A DNA stretch of 64,000 nucleotides, taken from NCBI GenBank assembly GCA_022559845.1, contig CM040118.1, positions 444,600,053 through 444,664,052 on the forward strand. Reading direction: 5' to 3'. Made by a program: the position numbers and the translations under genes. Source of the stretch: Amorphophallus konjac. Its lineage: Eukaryota; Streptophyta; Magnoliopsida; Alismatales; Araceae. Below, piece after piece: positions 56,955-64,000 of the stretch. Within the stretch, counting starts at the first letter, position 1, and each line of letters starts with the position of its first letter. Under the pieces are notes generated by a model, which ran no database searches, had not been told where the DNA came from, and saw nothing but the letters and a program-made list of their open reading frames with translations.

Positions 56955-58626
56955 ATGGTTGCCAAACGTGCTCAGTGGCGTAACATGCAACGTACTATTC
57001 AAGGCATGACGCAGGTGGCACAAGGAGGTGCACACCGTGGAGCGGGAAATCTCCACCAAAGCTTCAAGAACATGTACCCTCCTAAGTTCATGGGATCCAC
57101 TAATCCGGATGATGCCGAGCACTGGATCTGAGAGACTGAACGTATCTTTAGTGTTATGCAATGCACGGACCAAGAGAAGGTCTTATTAGCCACATTTCAA
57201 CTGGAGAGAGACGCCCGATGCTGGTGGGAGTCAGTAGAAGCCACCTTAGAGCAAGGCCATGTTACTTGGGAAGAATTTGTGGAATATTTCAACAATAAGT
57301 ATTTCTCCGACCGAGTCCAGGAGAAGAAAGCTACCGAGTTCGCCGCACTTAAGCAACGATCCTTGTCGGTAGCTGAGTACGAGGCACAATTCTCTAGGTT
57401 GTCCCGATATGCTAAACATCTAGTCAGTATCGAGAAGATGAAAGCTAGGAGATTTCTTAATGGGCTCAGGCCCCAATATATCACACAACTGGTGCCGATG
57501 GACATACAAGTCTATTCGGAGATGGTACAACGAGCCCAGTTATTAGAAGATGCCACGGAACTATCTGATAGGATTCGTGGGAAATATAAGAAGGAATAGG
57601 TCACTAGTTATGGTTTCTTTAAACCCAAATTTTAACAAGAAGAGGCCAAGTAATGGAGGAACTCCCTCCCAAGAGCAAAAGTTCAAGAAGACCAAACCTT
57701 TCTCCATCACCACCACACCTTCCAAAGTGACATGTAAACATTGTGACAAGGCCGGACATAAGGCAGATGAGTGTTGGAGGAAACTTGGAGCTTGTCTCCG
57801 CTGCGGGAGCCATGATCATCAGATTCTCGACTGCCCGTTGCTCAATGATCAAGTCGGTGATGGAAAACGCCCGGTGACGAAGAATGCACGTCTCCAAGCT
57901 ATTAAGGAGGCAGATCAAGAGGAGGGTGGACTAGTGGAAGGTACGCTGCAAGTTTGTTCCAAGTCTGCACATGTCTTATTTGATACTGGTGCATCGCATT
58001 CTTTTGTCTCCAAGAAGTTTGCTGAATCGCTACCTATGGAACCGGAGTGGAGAAAATTAGTTATCTCAACTCCTCTTGGAAATGAGGCCGATATTGTTCA
58101 CCATTACCAAAATTGTGAAGTCTTGGTTAAAGGAAGAAACCTCCCTATCGACCTCATATGCCTAGATATGAAGGACTATGATATCATATTAGGAGCTGAT
58201 TGGTTATCCAAGTACCAGGCAACTATTGATTGCCGTAACAGGAAGGTTACTTTCAAGGAATTCCCAGAACTGGTCTATACTAGCCCTAAGAGTCGGAGCA
58301 AGTCACCTCTTATTTCGGCCCTCCGAGCTAGCAAGCTAATAAGGAAAGGATGTATATCTTTCCTTGCTTTTATCACCATTAAGAAAACTAAGGAGACTAA
58401 GCTAGAAGACATCCCTTTTGTGCAAGAGTTTCCGGACGTGTTTCCGGAAGATTTGCTTGGGCTACCCCCACAAAGAGAAGTGGCCTTCACCATCGACTTG
58501 GTTCTTGGTGCTGGTCCTGTTTCTAAGGCACCATATAGGATGTCCGCTACCGAATTCAAGGAGTTAAAAGAACAATTGATGGAGCTTCTTAAGAAAGGAT
58601 TTATTAGGCCGAGTACTTCCCCATGA
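56955..58626 (+). pseudogene. Chromovirus gag-protease and RT start, frameshifted
   Basis: ATG at 56955 (MVAKRAQWRNMQ). TGA at 57129 (probably CGA), open again 57156-57599, then a frameshift near 57595 into the frame running to 58626. Domains: gag (FQLERDARCWWESV, YFSDRVQEKKATEFAALKQR); two intact CX2CX4HX4C knuckles (CKHCDKAGHKADEC, CLRCGSHDHQILDC); protease LFDTGASHSFVS; RT start FPDVFPEDLLGLPP. It ends at a TGA (58624-58626) where relatives have TGG. Both knuckles keep His, unlike the relative at 19299-21027. Confidence 0.92.
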
Positions 58627-60870
58627 GGAGCACCTGTGTTATTTGTAAAGAAGAAGGATGGATCCATGAGGTTATGCATCAACTATCGACAGTTGAATCA
58701 TCTCACTATCAAGAACAAGTATCCACTGCCGAGAATCGATGAGTTATTTGATCAGATATCTGGATCCAAGTATTTCTTGAAGATTAATCTCAGGTCAGGA
58801 TATCACCAACTGAGAATCAAGGATGAGGATACTCATAAGACCGCATTCAGGAGCAGGTATGGGCACTACAAATTTGTTGTTATGCCTTTTGGACTAACAA
58901 ATGCCCCTGCAGCCTTTATGCAGTTGATGAATAGTATATTCAGGCCTCATCTAGATCAATTCATAGTGGTTTTCATTGATGATATATTGATCTATTCAAA
59001 GACCAAGGAAGAACATGTGGAGCATTTGAGGATTGCATTACAGATATTGAGGACAAATCAGTTATATGCAAAGCTCAGTAAATGTGAGTTCTGGCTGGAA
59101 GAAGTGTCTTTCCTAGGACATGTAATATCAAAGGATGGATTATCCATAGATCCGTCGAAGGTTGAAGCTGTAAAGAATTGGGAAAGACTGACCAATGCTA
59201 CCGAGATCCGTAGTTTCTTGGGTCTTGCGGGCTATTACCGGTGATTCATCAAGGACTTTGACTTCACTATACAATATCATCCTGGAAAGGGTAATCCTGT
59301 AGCCGATGCCCTCAGTCGAAAGTCGAGAGCACTATTAGCCAATTGTATGATTCATGAGTGAAAGTTGCTAAAATAATTCTCTCGACTTGACATAAGCATG
59401 GACCAGGAGAACAAGTGTGTTACACTATCTCCTATGAGCATAAAGCTAGATCTACTCTCAGAGATACAATGACTGCAAGATAATGACCCAATATTAGTGG
59501 AAATCAAGGGCAAGATAGAAAAGCAATCTGATTTCAAATTAGCATCAGATGGAAGGATGTTATTCAGAGATAGAACTTGCATCCCAGATTTCCCAGAGCT
59601 AAAGAAGAAGATCTTAGATGAAGCTCACAGATCAAGATACACGATTCATCCAGGAGCTACCAAAATGTACCAAGATTTGAAAAGGACCTTTTGGTGGCCC
59701 AACATAAAAAGAGAAGTAGTGGACTTCGTATCTCGATGTCTCACATGCCAACAAGTTAAGGCGGAACACCAAAAGCCTGCCGGTAAGCTACATCCTCTTG
59801 ATATTCCCAAGTGGAAGTGGGAGGATATCGGTATGGACTTCATTATGGGTATGTCTAAATCTAGAGGAGGACATGATGGTATATGGATTATCATAGACTG
59901 ATCAACCAAGTCGGCACACTTCTTGCCAATCAAGAGCCGATGGTCAATTGACGTCCTTGCTGCATTATATATTAAGGAGATAGTCAGGTTACATGGAGTA
60001 CATGTCTCAATCGTGTCTGACCGAGACCCTCGTTTTACTTCTCACTTTTGGGAGGGTCTACAACATTCGTTGGGGACGAGACTTAACTTTAGTACAGTTT
60101 TTCATCCTCAAACAGATGGTCAGACTGAGAGAACGAATCAGGTGGTAGAAGATATGCTCAGAGTTTGCATCATTGATTTTTGTGGAAGCTGGCATGATCA
60201 CTTGTCATTAGTCGACTTTACGTACAACAACAGCTACTAGGCAAGTATACAAATGGCACCTTTCGAAGCCTTATACGGAAGGAGTTGCCGATCACCCTTG
60301 TGCTGGGATGAAGTTGGCGAGAAATAACTATTAGGCCCAGACATGGTAAGGGATACCACTGAAAAGATTCAATTGATTAGAGAGAGACTTCAAGTAGCTT
60401 AGTCTAGACAGAAAGCTTATGCTTACACAAGAAGAAGAGACCTCAAATTTCAAGTCGGAGATTACGTATTTCTCAAGATATCACCTCGACGTGGAATAAG
60501 GAGATTTGGTGTTAAGGGCAAGCTTACACCAAGGTTTATCAGACCTTTTGAGGTACTAGAAAGAGTGGGCGAGGTTGCTTACCGCATCGCTTTGCCTCCT
60601 CAATTGTCTGATGTTTATAATGTTTTCCACATATCCATGTTGAAGAAGTATGTGCACGATCCGTCACATATCATCGATCATGGAGACCTGGTGATTCAAA
60701 AGAATCTCACATATGAACAAAAACCTATGAAGATCCTCGATCATGAAGTTTGTACTCTAAGGAACAAAACAATTCCCATGCTAAAGGTGCAATGGAGTAA
60801 GTGCTCAGAGCACGAAGCCACATGGGAGACTGAGGAGTCCATGAGGAAGCGATTCCCAGATTTATTCTAA
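58627..60870 (+). pseudogene. Chromovirus RT, integrase and chromodomain with deleted RNase H
   Basis: The RT runs [16 protein letters not shown] to [10 protein letters not shown] and on to [10 protein letters not shown]. At about 59255-59265 it jumps from FIKDF straight to DFTIQYHPGKGNPVADALS. By comparison with 8859-11524 some 150 codons are missing, that is the whole RNase H; the joint falls in repeated AAGGACT-like sequence. The integrase follows: HHCC intact (HRSRYTIHPG, CLTCQQ), core MDFIMG, SDRDPRF, DGQTERTNQ. The tail ends RKRFPDLF. Stops lie near 59242, 59899, 60238, 60328 and 60400. Confidence 0.92.
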
Positions 60871-60929
60871 AGTTATGTGTCCTGCATCCTCCGTAAATAT
60901 GTGCGATTGAATTTGGGGACCAAATTCTT

Positions 60930-60944
60930 CTAAGTGAGGGAGGG
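60930..60944 (+). other. Polypurine tract of plus-strand chromovirus
   Basis: AAGTGAGGGAGGG directly precedes the 3' LTR. Confidence 0.85.
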
Positions 60945-63900
60945 TGTAGCAACCCTGATAAATTAAAGGGATAAAATCTTAAATAGATTAAAAGATTCAA
61001 CCCAATAATAAAGGCCCAACTTATATATATATAAACACATAGGTCATAAGTAATTAACACCTCCGATCAAGTCGTCATTTTAATTGAAGACTGTCAAGCA
61101 AGCGGTAATTTAATAATTGACACCCCCTTGACAGGCATCATATAATGAATTGAAGACTGAATATATAGGCGTCATTTATTGAAATAATGCCCCAACCTTA
61201 GGCGTCATTTACAAATGGGACCCGTTGGTGTTTGGTTCGAACAGGGATGTTATCCGGGTAAGTATTGATTAGGAAAGGATCAATACGTGGATATCTCAGT
61301 TTAATAAGGATTCTACGTAGGTAGTTTTAATCCTAACCAAACTCCTAGAACCCATTAGGAATCTTTTCTCTATAAATACCATCCCCTCCATCGAACCCAC
61401 GTTAACCAAAGACGTCTTGCTACTGCTATGAGAAGAACATCACAGTTCTTCATCTTCTTCCTTGTTGCACGAAGGACGCTCTTGCTATCTTCATCCTGCG
61501 ACGTGAGGAAACCGCAATGTTTCTTCATCCTGCTGCTACTCCTTTGCCGTGGGAAGCCTCTGCTTCTCTAATTCTTCCAAAGGGGCTATTACAACCGGCA
61601 TCTTCCTGTAGATCCATAGAAAGGGTGCTGCTATTGCCTTTGATAAGAGCTGTTGCTCTTGTTGGTTCATTCAAGCTACTTCTTCTTCATACTACTGCTG
61701 CCGAGATCTCTATTGTAAACAGAGTATTGGAATATTGCATATCTCATCACTGATCTTCATCGATCATCAACCAAATCATCACCCAAGGTAGGTTTTCTCA
61801 AGCGTTAAGCCAAATTTAATAATTTTAGGCTGGTATACATGCATATAGGTCTGTAAGGAATTGCAGAGATCGCTCTGGATTGAGGTTTTCGTTATTTTAC
61901 TGCATGAATTAAATTAGCGACCCAGTCTATGGTGATATTTTATTTAACGACCGTGTAAACAGTCGTCAATTGCCTAGATAATTAATAATTATATAATGTT
62001 CAAAATTTAATAAATGTGAACCCTTACATGTAGACTAATGCATGATCATACTAGAAAATTCCTGCTATTTTTCGCTATCTGTACATGTCTCTAGTTTCTT
62101 GATTGGAAATACTCCAATAAATCATGTGTCTGTGATTGTACCTGCCCGGTGCAAATCGTATGACAAAGAATTGATGACTCTTTTTAGGTCGTTAGTTGAA
62201 TGAACGCCCCTATACACGGGCGCCAATTAGTGATAAACTGTAAAATTTGAAATGTCTGACATAATTGCTTGAATATTGAAATGACAACATGCACCATGCC
62301 CTTTAATTTGATATAAGACGCCCATGACTAGGGCGTTGTTTACTAAATTGAAGCCTTAATGTAAGTCATCATTTTCATAATATCTGAAAATTGAAAATGT
62401 TTATAGATTTTATAGAATCTGGATGTAACGACTGAGTGAACAGTCATCATTTACTGAACTGACGACCCTGACAAGGGCGCCAATTCAGAAAATGAAGACT
62501 TCAGCTCAGGCATCAATTTACTGATCTCCTGATTTCCTGATTTTCATGGTTTTCTATAACCCTTGACCATGGGTTGAGTGTTGGCACTATATTCTATTCC
62601 GTGAGTATAGTCCTATGTTTCACGTTGTCTTATCGATTACCCACTATTTCTCGGTGATAGATGAACTCTCCATGGGACATTCCATTCCTTTGGACTGGTG
62701 ACTTTATCATAGAGACCTTTGTAAGACTCTGCTAGCCTTGGATTCCCTCAAGACAGCCGAGCAGGTTGTACCATTAAGACCCATAACACTACTTGATTGC
62801 CATGTCACTCTAAAGAAACATGGTATAGTGGCCCTCATGATATGCTATTTGGATGTCATGAGAATATTCTAGATTAATGGAATGGGAAACCATGCCATCA
62901 GTGTTCCTTGTGAATTATGTGCCATACTTGTGGAAAGCAATTCTATCTAGCTTATCATGTCCAAGAACGAGCGACCATCTCTATATGAGCGCTTATTCTT
63001 AAATATCATGGCACCTAGTTAGGGAGCTGATTCCACCTAGTTTTAATGCGAATTGTGGTTATACCGTTACTATCGTAGTACGTCCTTACACATCATGTTA
63101 AATCCTTGAGTTTCCATTCCACAAGATCTACCTTAAGGTTCCTACAAGCGTATTCCTTTGAAATTCTATATTGGCTATAACTATAGTAGATGTCAAAAAT
63201 ACATGATCAATGTCGGCACATATAGGGCCCGATCTGGTCCTGGGAGGAGCACCCGAAAGTACTAGTGCCCATGGGAGTTGTAGTGATCACGGTATGGCAT
63301 TGTACCGAAGTGCATGACTAGCTTGATTAGACATTCCACAGTTGTCGTACTTGACTTGACATGACATGACTTGCGTGACCCGGAAAGGGTATTATTTACC
63401 TGTTTGAAATAATAGCCAATTCTTGACATGACATGATCACATGACATGATAACTATATGTGCTTGATTATCTTGCTATATTGACATGAGTTCTTGAAAAG
63501 ACTTGCTAGTTCACTCATTCTCTCTTGTTATACATTCTCTATTGTAGTTTTATGCTAGCATGCATAGCTTATTACATTTCATGTAACATGTAATTTACTT
63601 GAAGCAAGCTAGCTCTTGAGATATAATTCCTACTGAGCGTTCGCTCTCATAGTGTTTTCCCCTTATTTTTCAGGTAAGTCAAAGGATGAAACTCTTTTGG
63701 ATGGGGAAAGTCAAGAGCGATGAGATTAGAGCTACTCCAACTATCCAAGCGTTGTCTAGTCTTGACTTTTCTACATTCTTGAGTCAATCATTGTACTTTT
63801 TCGTTTTATTGAGTCTTAGCACTTTCATTAAGAGGATTGTAATAGAAGTACTTTGAAGGTTTTGATGAAATAAAGGATTGGGTTATCTTTACTCTTGCGC

Positions 63901-63998
63901 ACTCTGTCTTTATATCGAATACACTAACGCTCTGATTGACATGATCGATATAAACTCGTCACGCGTCTCCGGGTTCCTTCCACGCTCGGGGCGTGACA
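60945..63998 (+). repeat. 3' LTR of plus-strand chromovirus
   Basis: 3054 bp, pair of 53730-56781, with scattered substitutions and few indels. Palindromic units at 61055-61215 and 62165-62530 match those in the 5' LTR, some with a stem base changed. Short open frames here are incidental. Confidence 0.92.
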
Positions 63999-64000
63999 GT

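Larger units (their letters stand above)
53730..63998 (+). mobile_element. Chromovirus (Tekay-like), plus strand, defective, RNase H deleted
   Basis: 5' LTR 53730-56781, primer site 56789-56801, internal 56782-60944, PPT 60930-60944, 3' LTR 60945-63998. The 5' target duplication is GTCTC (53725-53729). Only the first two bases (GT) of the right-hand copy fit before the window ends. The interior is only 4.2 kb because most of RNase H is missing. Many nonsense codons. Related to, but a different family from, the element at 5499-24528. Confidence 0.93.

Overview
This window is plant nuclear DNA, almost certainly from an angiosperm, and consists of nested LTR retrotransposons. I see no ordinary host gene, rRNA, tRNA gene or CRISPR array. 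The plant assignment rests on chromovirus and Tat-lineage Ty3/gypsy polyproteins, initiator-tRNA-Met-type primer sites, plant-style introns and plant mobile domain (PMD) genes. The species cannot be told from this stretch.

Layout, from oldest to youngest as the nesting allows. (1) The background sequence (1-623, 3167-5498, 24534-25061, 49411-53729) is a decayed Tat-lineage element. Its pol remnant is on the minus strand (52005-53729), and it carries two decayed plus-strand PMD genes (162-4841; 24702-25061 joined to 49411-50475). (2) A 2.5-kb solo LTR (624-3161, TSD GAGAG) sits in an exon of the first PMD pseudogene. (3) A Tekay/Del-type chromovirus on the minus strand (5499-24528, TSD CTTAA) contains, inside its reverse transcriptase, a pol-less chromovirus derivative (11525-19293, TSD GGCTC). 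(4) A 3.8-kb solo LTR (25062-49405, TSD ATTGG) splits the second PMD pseudogene. It is itself split by (5) a 20.5-kb Tat-lineage element (26792-47327, TSD CTCGG). The two 1347-bp LTRs of that element differ at one base in my reading, so it is very young. It carries gag-protease and RT-RNaseH-aRNaseH-integrase on the minus strand and two multi-exon PMD genes on the opposite strand. (6) A plus-strand chromovirus with a deleted RNase H (53730-63998, 5' TSD GTCTC) interrupts the old Tat pol.

Every insertion breakpoint is supported by TG...CA termini and a 5-bp target duplication; the last one is cut by the window edge. The old Tat element and the young one are relatives with the same parts (pol, an inverted repeat, two PMD genes), but the two PMD genes are in swapped order.

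The most unusual signal is a short interrupted palindrome of fixed geometry, RCGNN-N9/10-NNCGY. The outer CG positions are constant, the inner stem bases vary (often, but not always, in complementary pairs), and the 9-10-nt spacer is unconstrained. It recurs dozens of times, in clusters, in LTRs, introns and intergenic spacers of at least four different element families here. A second LTR family (624-3161) carries four 68-bp leader repeats, each with three hairpins whose stems change in sequence but stay complementary. Together with the antisense PMD genes these are the observations most worth following up.
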